A DNA stretch of 64,000 nucleotides from Aequorivita todarodis (GTDB lineage: Bacteria; Bacteroidota; Bacteroidia; Flavobacteriales; Flavobacteriaceae): positions 3,433 to 67,432 of the forward strand of contig NZ_JAQQTG010000015.1 of NCBI RefSeq assembly GCF_028561335.1, written 5' to 3'. Positions 24,856-32,368 of this stretch are shown here, one piece after another. Numbering within the stretch: position 1 is the first letter of the stretch; every line of letters begins with the position of its first letter. The position numbers and the translations under genes are program-made. The notes under the pieces are model-generated. The model did not search any database, was not told where the DNA came from, and saw nothing but the letters and a program-made list of their open reading frames with translations.

Positions 24856-25443
24856 CTAAGCCTTACGATTTTTATTTATTTCGTCCTGAAGTTTTCTGCG
24901 GAGCTTTTGTTCGCGTTCCAAACTGTTTCGGCGGTAATCTTCCAGTTCAATTTCCATTTCGGCCATTTTCAGTTGGGCGGCATTTGTAATTTTATGGCTG
25001 TTCAAAAAACGGTAGAATAGAAATCCACTGATCAACAACAAAATTACAATGATGCCCCACATTACTGAGTTGTAGGTGGCTTTGGAGGTTAGAATTCCAA
25101 AAATTTCAATGCCGTCTTCCTTTTCTTTGGCCTTTATAAGGTTCTGTTGTGTGGTTTTTAGGTTGTGCCCAAGAGAATCAACGGCAATCTTTTCTTGAGC
25201 TATTTCGCTTTCCATAGAGGCAATTTTCTTTTGCAGCGTTGAAACCGAGTCCAAAATATTTCGCCTTAAAGTAGCCAGTTGGGCTTTTTTAATAACCTTG
25301 TATTCCTGATAGCTGTTGCTCTTGTCAAAAGCCTCGGTCATTTGGTCATTTAAAGTGTTTTTGTTTACTTGAATTGAATCCTGCGCAGTAATTGTCAGGC
25401 TAAAAAAGAATAGGGGAAGGGTAAGGGATAAAATCTTCTTCAT
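24856..25443 (-). CDS. Secreted/membrane-anchored coiled-coil protein
   Basis: The product has 195 residues: a signal peptide (MKKILSLTLPLFFFSLTITA), a long coiled coil (about residues 55-105, with SVSTLQKKIASMESEIAQEK), one membrane helix (about residues 128-148) and a second charged helical part. Similar flavobacterial proteins are sometimes named tRNA (guanine-N1)-methyltransferase in databases; nothing in the sequence supports that. The architecture suggests an envelope scaffold. It converges with murA, 6 bp apart. Confidence 0.75.
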   Translation of the reverse strand: MKKILSLTLPLFFFSLTITAQDSIQVNKNTLNDQMTEAFDKSNSYQEYKVIKKAQLATLRRNILDSVSTLQKKIASMESEIAQEKIAVDSLGHNLKTTQQNLIKAKEKEDGIEIFGILTSKATYNSVMWGIIVILLLISGFLFYRFLNSHKITNAAQLKMAEMEIELEDYRRNSLEREQKLRRKLQDEINKNRKA

Positions 25444-25547
25444 GGTTTCAGGTTTGTTTGCAATGCTTTATTTAACAGCGCAAGAGTATAAAAATTGTGC
25501 TGAACCGCCCAAATTTTACTGCCAATTACAAAATTTTTAACAACCCT

Positions 25548-25769
25548 TCAATTTTTGCGAAGACAATACGACAATGCGCCGGAAGGACATTTTTTTACCT
25601 GCTTGATTATTTTTTTGGTGCTCGCGCCGTCTAAATCTATCCAAGGGATTACTGAAGTTTTGAAAACTTCGGAAAGACCTTTTGCACAGGCTTCAGCGTG
25701 GATACAACGGTGCGGTTCATAAGAAACGATAACATCACCGTTGGTGAATATATTTTTGTAGGTTTCCAT
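25548..25769 (-). CDS. Divergent mono-cluster ferredoxin-like protein (Fer4_19)
   Basis: The product has 73 residues. HRCIHAEACAKGLSEVF holds the Cys..His...Cys part and KCPSGALSYCLRKN the second Cys motif, so the protein most likely binds a single [4Fe-4S] cluster of the Fer4_19 family. The length is normal. No redox partner is adjacent; the nearest gene is the photolyase, on the same strand. Confidence 0.85.
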   Translation of the reverse strand: METYKNIFTNGDVIVSYEPHRCIHAEACAKGLSEVFKTSVIPWIDLDGASTKKIIKQVKKCPSGALSYCLRKN

Positions 25770-25883
25770 AGGTTTACAATTTGGGGTTTGTAAATACTAT
25801 TTTTTTAATTTGATAGCTAAAACTACATTTTTTAACGATATAACACGCTTATTTAGGAATAATCGTACGAAAATTAATAAAAT

Positions 25884-27188
25884 TTAAGAAACGGCATCTT
25901 TGTAAACCCGCAAACATCTTTCCCGTGCTTCTTTGTGGTCCACAATCTTTTCGGGATAGTTTTCAGTGCCAAATTCGGGAATATATTTTTTGATGTATTT
26001 ATATGCTTTATCGAACTTTTCAATTTGGGTTGTTGGATTGAAAATCCTGAAATACGGAGCGGCATCTACGCCACTTCCGGCCGCCCACTGCCAGTTGCCA
26101 ACATTGCTGGCCATTTCATAGTCCAACAATTTTTCGGCAAAATAAGCTTCGCCCCAGCGCCAATCTATCAAAAGGTGCTTACAAAGAAAACTGGCAGCCA
26201 CCATCCGCACACGGTTGTGCATATAGCCGGTTTCGTTCAGTTGTCGCATTCCGGCATCTACCAACGGATAGCCTGTTTTGCCGGTTTTCCATTTTTTGAA
26301 TTCAGCCTCGTGGTTGCGCCATTCAATGCGGTCATATTTTTTTTTGAATGCATTTTCCACAGTTTCGGGGAAGTGCCATAGGATTTGCATAAAAAATTCC
26401 CGCCAGATTAATTCCTGCCAAAACATTTCGTTGCTTTCCGAAGTCGCTTTTTTGATCATTTTTCGAATACTCACAGTGCCAAAACGCAAATGTGGCCCCA
26501 AATGTGAAGTTGCGTCTTCCGCGGGAAAGTTTCTTCGCTTTTCATATTCCTGAATGGTTGTTGGCGTAACATCATATTCAGGAATTTCAATTTTCGATTT
26601 TTCAAAACCAAGATCACGCAAAGAAAGATTCGGAAGTCGTGAATTTTGATAAAGGTTCTTCAGAAACCCATTGGTGTAGTACAGTTTTTCAGAATACTCC
26701 TTTTTGAATTTTTCCTTCCACTTCTTCATATAGGGCGTGTACACAATATAGGGATCGCCGTCGTCTTTCACGATTTCGTCTTTTTCAAAAATAACTTGAT
26801 CCTTAAAGGTGTAAAAACCTATTTCTTTTTCGCCGAGAAACTTTTCAACCCCTTCATCGCGTTTTTTTGCATAGGGCTCATAGTCATGATTGGTTATCAC
26901 GTTTTGGATTTCAAATTCCGCAATCACTTTTTTAAAAACTTCCTGTGGCTTCCCGTGGTAAATTGCCAGGCTACTTCCGTTTTCCTGCAATTCATTGCGC
27001 ATCTTTTGGAGCGTTTCAAAAATAAAAGTGACCCGCGCATCATCCTTTGGAAGTTCATTCAGTATTTCTGAATCAAAAATAAATAGGGGAAGTACAGGAA
27101 ATTTTCCGTGCAGGGCTTTGTAGAAACCTACATTGTCATTTAGCCGCAGATCCCTTCGGAACCAAAAGATGTTTACTTTTTCCTTCAA
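25884..27188 (-). CDS. phrB: Deoxyribodipyrimidine photolyase (cryptochrome/photolyase family)
   Basis: The product has 434 residues, a little shorter than E. coli PhrB. It begins NIFWFRRDLRLNDNVGFYKA (antenna-binding Rossmann half) and has the FAD-binding half with LGPHLRFGTVSIR, WQELIWREFFMQILWHFPET, YPLVDAGMRQLNETGYMHNR and the W-rich GNWQWAAGSGVDAAPYFRIF. The enzyme uses blue light to reverse pyrimidine dimers. An SRPBCC gene lies immediately upstream (4-bp spacing), a pair often seen in flavobacterial light-response clusters. Confidence 0.95.
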   Translation of the reverse strand: MKEKVNIFWFRRDLRLNDNVGFYKALHGKFPVLPLFIFDSEILNELPKDDARVTFIFETLQKMRNELQENGSSLAIYHGKPQEVFKKVIAEFEIQNVITNHDYEPYAKKRDEGVEKFLGEKEIGFYTFKDQVIFEKDEIVKDDGDPYIVYTPYMKKWKEKFKKEYSEKLYYTNGFLKNLYQNSRLPNLSLRDLGFEKSKIEIPEYDVTPTTIQEYEKRRNFPAEDATSHLGPHLRFGTVSIRKMIKKATSESNEMFWQELIWREFFMQILWHFPETVENAFKKKYDRIEWRNHEAEFKKWKTGKTGYPLVDAGMRQLNETGYMHNRVRMVAASFLCKHLLIDWRWGEAYFAEKLLDYEMASNVGNWQWAAGSGVDAAPYFRIFNPTTQIEKFDKAYKYIKKYIPEFGTENYPEKIVDHKEARERCLRVYKDAVS

Positions 27189-27192
27189 CTTT

Positions 27193-27663
27193 TCAATTCA
27201 GTTTAAAATTTCCGAACAGTTCTACCAACTTATCCTTTCGGTATTCAAAAATTTCATCCAACTTCGGCTTTACCAAAAGAGGATGTACCAATTGGCCCAA
27301 AAATCCGAGCGGCAGCTTATAGTGAAGCAAATCTTCCATCTCAACCCCACCTTCAATTTCTTTTAAAAAATGTTTGTGGTGCCACAAGGCGTAAGGGCCA
27401 AAGCGTTGTTCGTCCACAAAATATTCTTTCTCCACCACGTGGGTTATTTCGGTAACCCATTTGGTTTTGATGCCTAAAATAGGAGTAACAATGTATTCTA
27501 TAATCTGGCCTGCAAACATCGGTCTATCTGCACCGGACTGTATGTGAAAACCCATATAATCGGGCGTTATGACTTTTAAATTTTCAGGGTTTGAAAAAAA
27601 ATTCCAGGCCTCGTCCGTAGTGATGGGGAGCTTCTGTTTTGCATGCAGCGTATAGATTTTCAT
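27193..27663 (-). CDS. SRPBCC-family ligand-binding protein
   Basis: The product has 156 residues with the SRPBCC start LPITTDEAWNFFSNPENLKV and ITPDYMGFHIQSG, then QRFGPYALWHHKHFLKE and the C-terminal LGQLVHPLLVKPKLDEIFEY. This subgroup is known from light- or stress-linked operons with photolyases. The ligand is unknown. It is followed by the photolyase gene with 4 bp between them. Confidence 0.85.
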   Translation of the reverse strand: MKIYTLHAKQKLPITTDEAWNFFSNPENLKVITPDYMGFHIQSGADRPMFAGQIIEYIVTPILGIKTKWVTEITHVVEKEYFVDEQRFGPYALWHHKHFLKEIEGGVEMEDLLHYKLPLGFLGQLVHPLLVKPKLDEIFEYRKDKLVELFGNFKLN

Positions 27664-27672
27664 TCCCTTTTT

Positions 27673-27786
27673 TTACTTGTTCGGTTTGAAAGCAAGTTGC
27701 TTGTTCATGCGCAACAATCTGTAAATTTTGGTTTTGGAATCGCTGCTCCCGTTCTTTCCTCTAAATAATCTGCGTAATAACTTCAT
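27673..27786 (-). CDS. 37-residue basic protein upstream of the SRPBCC gene
   Basis: An ATG at 27786 opens a 37-codon frame (MKLLRRLFRGKNGSSDSKTK, then IYRLLRMNKQLAFKPNK). It ends 9 bp before the SRPBCC start and looks translationally linked to the photolyase operon. It is strongly basic with no signal. I do not recognise it; it is the only coding candidate between 27664 and 27996. Confidence 0.4.
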   Translation of the reverse strand: MKLLRRLFRGKNGSSDSKTKIYRLLRMNKQLAFKPNK

Positions 27787-27996
27787 AATAGTTCTTTTTG
27801 CCTAAAAATACTTTGTTTCAGTATATTTAAAAAAGTTTAAACAAATAATTAACAATTCTTCCGTATTTAAACAATAGCTTGAATTAAGAGGTTTCTGTTC
27901 GTAATTGTTTGTCATTTTTTTTAGGCTTTTCTTAACTATTAAAAAATTTTCAAACTGTAACTTCGTGAAAAATATAAACACCTTAAAACCATTACG

Positions 27997-28842
27997 ATGA
28001 AAAAGATAATTTTACTTTTTTCCGCTTTGATGTTAACAATTGGCATTCAGGCACAAATTGAAACACCACAGCCAAGTCCGTTTCAAAAAATTGAACAGAA
28101 AGTTGGGCTTACAGATGTTACTTTAGAATATTCAAGACCTTCCATGAAAGGCAGGACAATCTTTGGAGGATTGGTGCCTTATGATGCTATATGGCGCACA
28201 GGGGCTAATGCAAATACCAAAATTACCTTTAGTGATGACGTTGAGATAGGGGGCAAAACGCTAAAGGCCGGATCTTATGCAATTTATACCAAGCCTGGTA
28301 CCTCAAGCTGGGAAGTTTATTTTTATGATGACACGAACAATTGGGGAACTCCTGAAAAATGGGATGATAGCAAAGTAGCGGCAGAAGTGTCTGCGCAGGC
28401 ATATCCGATGCCCATGGACATTGAGACGTTCACAATGTCTTTTGATGATTTGAAGAATGACGCAGCAACGCTGGGGATGCTTTGGGAAAAAACATACGTT
28501 GGCGTGCCCATTAAATTCAATACCGATAAAACGGTAACGGCAAGCATCCAGCGAGTTATGAACGGGCCCTCGGCAAATGATTACTATTCCGCTGCCGTGT
28601 ATTATTTGGAAGCTGGAAAGGACGTGAACCAGGCTAAAGCTTGGATCGATAAGTCTATCGAAATGAACAAGGACCCAAAATTCTGGCAATTGCGCCAAAA
28701 ATCTTTGATCTATGCAAAAGCGGGGGATAAAAAAGGGGCTATCGAGGCAGCTAAAAAATCTTTGGAACTCGCCAAGGCTGCGGGAAACAATGATTACGTA
28801 GCATTGAACGAGAAGTCATTGAAAGAGTGGGGAGCCATGTAA
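27997..28842 (+). CDS. DUF2911 family secreted protein with C-terminal TPR-like helices
   Basis: The product has 281 residues with a signal peptide (MKKIILLFSALMLTIGIQAQ). Residues about 25-180 match DUF2911 (VGLTDVTLEYSRPSMKGRTI, GLVPYDAIWRTGANANTKIT, LKAGSYAIYTKPGTSSWEVY). The last 100 residues are helical repeats of TPR character (AVYYLEAGKDVNQAKAWIDK). It is predicted to be periplasmic. Function is unknown. A terminator follows. Confidence 0.88.
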   Translation: MKKIILLFSALMLTIGIQAQIETPQPSPFQKIEQKVGLTDVTLEYSRPSMKGRTIFGGLVPYDAIWRTGANANTKITFSDDVEIGGKTLKAGSYAIYTKPGTSSWEVYFYDDTNNWGTPEKWDDSKVAAEVSAQAYPMPMDIETFTMSFDDLKNDAATLGMLWEKTYVGVPIKFNTDKTVTASIQRVMNGPSANDYYSAAVYYLEAGKDVNQAKAWIDKSIEMNKDPKFWQLRQKSLIYAKAGDKKGAIEAAKKSLELAKAAGNNDYVALNEKSLKEWGAM

Positions 28843-28866
28843 TTATCTCCGTTTAATTCCATAAAG

Positions 28867-28890
28867 AAGGCCCCGACATTTCGGGGCTTT
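28867..28890. terminator. Terminator between the DUF2911 gene and the minus-strand ECF operon
   Basis: GGCCCCGA-CAT-TTCGGGGC with AA to the left and TTT to the right. It lies between two convergent genes and can act in both directions. Confidence 0.8.
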
Positions 28891-28895
28891 GTTAT

Positions 28896-29348
28896 TTATT
28901 TTGGTCCCTTGGGGCCTTTCTCGCCTTTACTGTTTCTGTAACGGTCCAGCAGCTCTTTTTTAAAATCATTCTCGGTTTTTTTGAGGATGATTATTTTTTT
29001 GGGGGAAATAACTTTGCGCAGCTCAGTAATCATCTGTTTGCGCAATGCCACCTCTTCACTTTCAATGGTTAGGCTTACGTCAATTAATTCATTGGCTTCG
29101 GCATCGTTCAGGTTGTCCAATCCTTCGCGCAATTTTTGGAAGATTTCACTTCGTTCCTTCTTTCGAAGGTCCCTAAACTTGTCGTCAAATTTGTTATAGA
29201 TCGGCCAAAATTTTTCTGCCTCTGAAGGGGTAAGCGCCAATTTTTCCGTAATATAGGCAGTCTTAAATGCCTTAATTTTTTCGTATTTCCCTTCCTGCGC
29301 TTGCATTGTTGCAGCCAAAAGCAGGAATATAATAATCAATTTCTTCAT
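28896..29348 (-). CDS. Spy/LTXXQ-like periplasmic protein (sensor of ECF-type sigma)
   Basis: The product has 150 residues with a signal peptide (MKKLIIIFLLLAATMQAQ). LALTPSEAEKFWPIYNKFDD is the core LTxxxAxxFWPIY motif of small periplasmic helical-hairpin proteins related to Spy and CpxP, followed by charged helices and a Gly/Lys/Pro-rich tail. Such proteins are usually periplasmic chaperones or stress sensors. It is the last gene of a sigma/anti-sigma operon: its ATG overlaps the stop of the anti-sigma gene by 4 bp. Confidence 0.8.
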   Translation of the reverse strand: MKKLIIIFLLLAATMQAQEGKYEKIKAFKTAYITEKLALTPSEAEKFWPIYNKFDDKFRDLRKKERSEIFQKLREGLDNLNDAEANELIDVSLTIESEEVALRKQMITELRKVISPKKIIILKKTENDFKKELLDRYRNSKGEKGPKGPK

Positions 29349-29845
29349 TGTTCGTTTATTAAGGTTGCTTCATCCAGTTGTTCCAAAAGATAGTTTTTGA
29401 GCGTGCTTTCCGGAATTTGTTGGAAGTCAAGATTTAAATCGGTTATGTCATCATCGTTTAAATACGAAGTGAGATCGTAGAGGTCCAGGTTCAAATTGCC
29501 ATCTTCAATGTATGTGTCAATAGCCGCCAGTTGCAGCGAATCTAAGCTGGAATTATCAGTTTCCGTATTGAAAATTGTGAAACCAATCAGCAAACTGGCA
29601 GCTACTGCCGCCGCATAACCGAAGTACTTTTTCGGGAAGAGCGGAATCACTTTCGCAGGTTTTTCCGAATGGAATACGGTTTTCAAAACACGGTCCTCCA
29701 TTTGTTCAAAATATCCATCGGGAACCTTGTGTCCAGCAGATTTCGGAAAGTTTTCTTCTGAAATCCTGCAAAACAGGCGCGCCTCGAAACTCTCAAAATA
29801 GTTTTCGGGGGTTTTAAAGCCAGATGTGTTTTTATTTTCTTTCAT
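29345..29845 (-). CDS. Anti-sigma factor-like membrane protein
   Basis: The product has 166 residues. The N-terminal cytoplasmic part contains two similar Pro-Glu-Tyr-Phe/Pro-Asp-Gly-Tyr-Phe boxes (GFKTPENYFESFEARLFCRI and HKVPDGYFEQMEDRVLKTVF), one membrane helix is at about residues 70-90 (YFGYAAAVAASLLIGFTIF), and the rest is periplasmic and acidic. The location between the ECF sigma and the Spy-like gene indicates an anti-sigma role; no zinc-binding HxxxCxxC is visible. Confidence 0.7.
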   Translation of the reverse strand: MKENKNTSGFKTPENYFESFEARLFCRISEENFPKSAGHKVPDGYFEQMEDRVLKTVFHSEKPAKVIPLFPKKYFGYAAAVAASLLIGFTIFNTETDNSSLDSLQLAAIDTYIEDGNLNLDLYDLTSYLNDDDITDLNLDFQQIPESTLKNYLLEQLDEATLINEQ

Positions 29846-29869
29846 TGCTTATTTAAGACTTAAAAAACC

Positions 29870-30424
29870 TTAAAGAGTTTCATGTGGTGTTTTTATGAAT
29901 TCCGTAATTTTTTTTACCGCAATGTGATAGCTGCTTTTCAAACCGCCAACCGAAGTTTTTAGAATTTCGGAAAGCTCCTCAAAAGTGTGGTCCTCAAAAT
30001 ATTTCATTGTGAAGATCAGCCGTTGCCTATCGGGAAGCGTTGCAATCGCTCTTTGAAATTGAAGCTGTAGCTGGTCGCCTTCAAAATATACGTCGCTTTC
30101 AAGGTTGCGCAATGCATTGTTTTTCACCTTTTCCATTGAAATATTATTGCGTTTCGCTTTTTTGTTCAGAAAAGTGATGGATTCGTTTGCGGCAATCCGA
30201 TACATCCAAGTGTGCAGCTTGCTATCACCTTTGAAGGAATTGATATTTCTGAAAATTTTGATAAACGTATTCTGAAGTACGTCATCCGCATCGTCATGGT
30301 CCAAAACCATATTCCTGATTTGCCAATACAGCCGTTCCTTATACTGCGAGACAAGTTCCCGAAAGGCGAATTCTTTGTCCGCTTCGGTCTGCAGGGCCGT
30401 AACCAGTTCTTTTTCTTCAACCAT
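29870..30424 (-). CDS. ECF RNA polymerase sigma factor
   Basis: The product has 184 residues. Region 2 reads ERLYWQIRNMVLDHDDADDVLQNTFIKIFRNINSF with the -10 recognition part SKLHTWMYRIAANESITFLN, and region 4 reads LPDRQRLIFTMKYFEDHTFE, LSEILKTSVGGLKSSYHIAV. It should direct transcription of an envelope-stress regulon. The anti-sigma-like gene follows 24 bp downstream. Confidence 0.93.
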   Translation of the reverse strand: MVEEKELVTALQTEADKEFAFRELVSQYKERLYWQIRNMVLDHDDADDVLQNTFIKIFRNINSFKGDSKLHTWMYRIAANESITFLNKKAKRNNISMEKVKNNALRNLESDVYFEGDQLQLQFQRAIATLPDRQRLIFTMKYFEDHTFEELSEILKTSVGGLKSSYHIAVKKITEFIKTPHETL

Positions 30425-30496
30425 TGTTTTCGCAATCGGTTATATGACAAGATTATTGCGCGATGGTTTAATCGCGGCGATTTTTTTTCGCACACC

Positions 30497-30545
30497 GTAG
30501 AGACGCACGGCCGCAGATTAGAGACGCACGGCCGTGCGTCTCTAC
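30497..30545. repeat. GTAGAGACGC-type palindromic repeat overlapping an ABC gene's stop
   Basis: The stretch has GTAGAGACGCACGGCC (30497) followed by a nearly perfect palindrome whose arms are GAGACGCACGG and CCGTGCGTCTC (30521-30542), ending in TAC. The TAG at 30544-30542 on the minus strand, inside the repeat, is the stop of the exporter gene. GTAGAGACGC palindromes are dispersed in many Bacteroidota and cyanobacterial genomes. Confidence 0.8.
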
Positions 30546-32368
30546 GCCAACGATTGCATTTCCACCAAACTGTAATACACCCCTTTTTTCTCCAATAATT
30601 CCTGGTGTTTGCCCTGTTCCACGATTTTTCCTTTGGAAAGGACCACGATATTGTCTGCATTTTGAATCGTGGAAAGCCGATGCGCAATAACGATGGAAGT
30701 GCGGTTTTTCATCATTTTTTCCAAGGCATCCTGCACCAAACGCTCGCTTTCGGTGTCCAAAGCCGATGTTGCTTCATCCAAAATCATGATCGGTGGATTT
30801 TTGAGAACGGCACGGGCGATGCTCAAACGTTGCTTTTGGCCACCGCTCAGTTTGTTGCCGCTATCGCCAATGTTGGTTTCAAAACCTTCGGGCAGGTCTT
30901 TTATAAATTCGTATGAATTGCTGATTTCTGCGGCCTCCATCACTTCCGAATCGGTGGCGAGTGGTTTTCCGAGTTTTAAATTGTTGGCCACGGAATCGTT
31001 GAAAAGAATGGAATCCTGCGAAACAATCCCCATTAAACCGCGTAAGGATCTTTTGGAAATATTTTTTATGTCCACGCCATCAATTTCGATGCTGCCTTTG
31101 TTTACGTCGTAAAAACGGGTCAATAAATTTGCAATCGTACTTTTTCCGCTTCCGGATTGGCCAACGAGTGCCACGGTTTTTCCTTTGGGTATTTCCAAAG
31201 AAAAATCTTTCAGCACATATTGGTCTTCGTATTTAAACGAAATGTTTTTTATTGAAATAGTTTCTTCAAAACCTTCTTTTTGAATGGGGTTTTCAATATC
31301 GGTAATCGTGTTTTCGGCTTCCAATAATTCCAGAATACGACGTGCGGAACCATCGGCACGTTTCACGGAATAGCTTGCTTTTGCAATGGCTTTGGCGGGC
31401 GTTAAGATATTGTAGGCCAGCATAATGTAGCCGAGAAAAAAACTTGCATCCAATGTTTGATCTACAAAAACCAAATAGCCGCCATAGATCAAGAGCACCC
31501 CAATAGTTATGATTCCTAGCAATTCGCTCAATGGCGAAGCGAGGTTTTGACGGTTTAAGACGGAATTGGAATATTTATAAAAACGCTGATTGCTGTCCTC
31601 AAATTTTTTCTGGAATATATTTTCTGCGTGAAAAGCCTTTATAATGCGCAACCCGCCCATAGTTTCCTCCAAAATTGACAGGAACATTCCCTGTTCTTCC
31701 TGCACCTTCAGTGACCCTTTTTTTAGGGATTTGCCAATTTTTGAAATCAAAAACCCGGAAATGGGTAAAAAAAGGAAAACGAAAAGCGTCAATTTCGGAC
31801 TAATGAAAAGCATCGTTGCCAATGAAAAAATGATTGTCAACGGTTCGCGGACAATCATTTCGAGAACCGAAAGCACCGAGTTTTTTACTTCATCCACATC
31901 ACCACTTAGTCTAGAAATGGTATCACCTTTTCTTTTTTCGGAATAAAAAGCCAATGGAAATTGAATTACCTTGCTATATAGGTCATTTCTCAAATCCTTC
32001 AACACTCCATTCCGAAGAAAAGTGGAGTAAAACATTGCCATATAATTACATAGGTTTTTAAGAAGAAAAATGGCAATTATGATTCCGATCATAAACAAGA
32101 GGACCTTAAAGTCGCCGTATTCATTGATGAATTTTACCAGATGATAATTTAAGGAATCCTGAATATAGGTAGTCAATTTAGTGATTCCTTCGTAAACCGG
32201 CAATTTTCCAACCTCACGTTGGTCGCTGAATATCACCTGCAAAACCGGTATCAACGCCAAGAACGACAAGGTGCTGAAAACGGCGTAAAGGATATTAAAA
32301 AAAATATTTAGGTACGCATACTTCTTATAGGGAAGCACATAGCGCAGTATTTTTCTGAAATAATTCAT
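30542..32368 (-). CDS. ABC exporter, MsbA/McjD type (fused membrane and ATPase domains)
   Basis: The product has 608 residues: a six-helix membrane domain (about residues 1-330, with RNGVLKDLRNDLYSKVIQFP and FYSEKRKGDTISRLSGDVDE) and an ATPase with Walker A VALVGQSGSGKSTIANLL, signature LSGGQKQRLSIARAVL, Walker B PIMILDEATSALDTES and IVIAHRLSTI. It is a homodimeric exporter, possibly for lipid A or other lipids. The stop codon lies in a palindromic repeat, so the last residues may not be original. Its start overlaps the mutase stop by 1 bp (TAATG). Confidence 0.93.
   Translation of the reverse strand: MNYFRKILRYVLPYKKYAYLNIFFNILYAVFSTLSFLALIPVLQVIFSDQREVGKLPVYEGITKLTTYIQDSLNYHLVKFINEYGDFKVLLFMIGIIIAIFLLKNLCNYMAMFYSTFLRNGVLKDLRNDLYSKVIQFPLAFYSEKRKGDTISRLSGDVDEVKNSVLSVLEMIVREPLTIIFSLATMLFISPKLTLFVFLFLPISGFLISKIGKSLKKGSLKVQEEQGMFLSILEETMGGLRIIKAFHAENIFQKKFEDSNQRFYKYSNSVLNRQNLASPLSELLGIITIGVLLIYGGYLVFVDQTLDASFFLGYIMLAYNILTPAKAIAKASYSVKRADGSARRILELLEAENTITDIENPIQKEGFEETISIKNISFKYEDQYVLKDFSLEIPKGKTVALVGQSGSGKSTIANLLTRFYDVNKGSIEIDGVDIKNISKRSLRGLMGIVSQDSILFNDSVANNLKLGKPLATDSEVMEAAEISNSYEFIKDLPEGFETNIGDSGNKLSGGQKQRLSIARAVLKNPPIMILDEATSALDTESERLVQDALEKMMKNRTSIVIAHRLSTIQNADNIVVLSKGKIVEQGKHQELLEKKGVYYSLVEMQSLA

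Noticed and set aside
24856-25443. Label tRNA (guanine-N1)-methyltransferase
   Set aside because: No SPOUT knot or SAM site; the protein is a signal-peptide coiled coil with a membrane helix.
30166-30687. Frame overlapping the sigma factor and exporter genes on the same strand
   Set aside because: It covers two real genes and the palindromic repeat in another frame and has Trp/Arg/Cys-rich, implausible composition.
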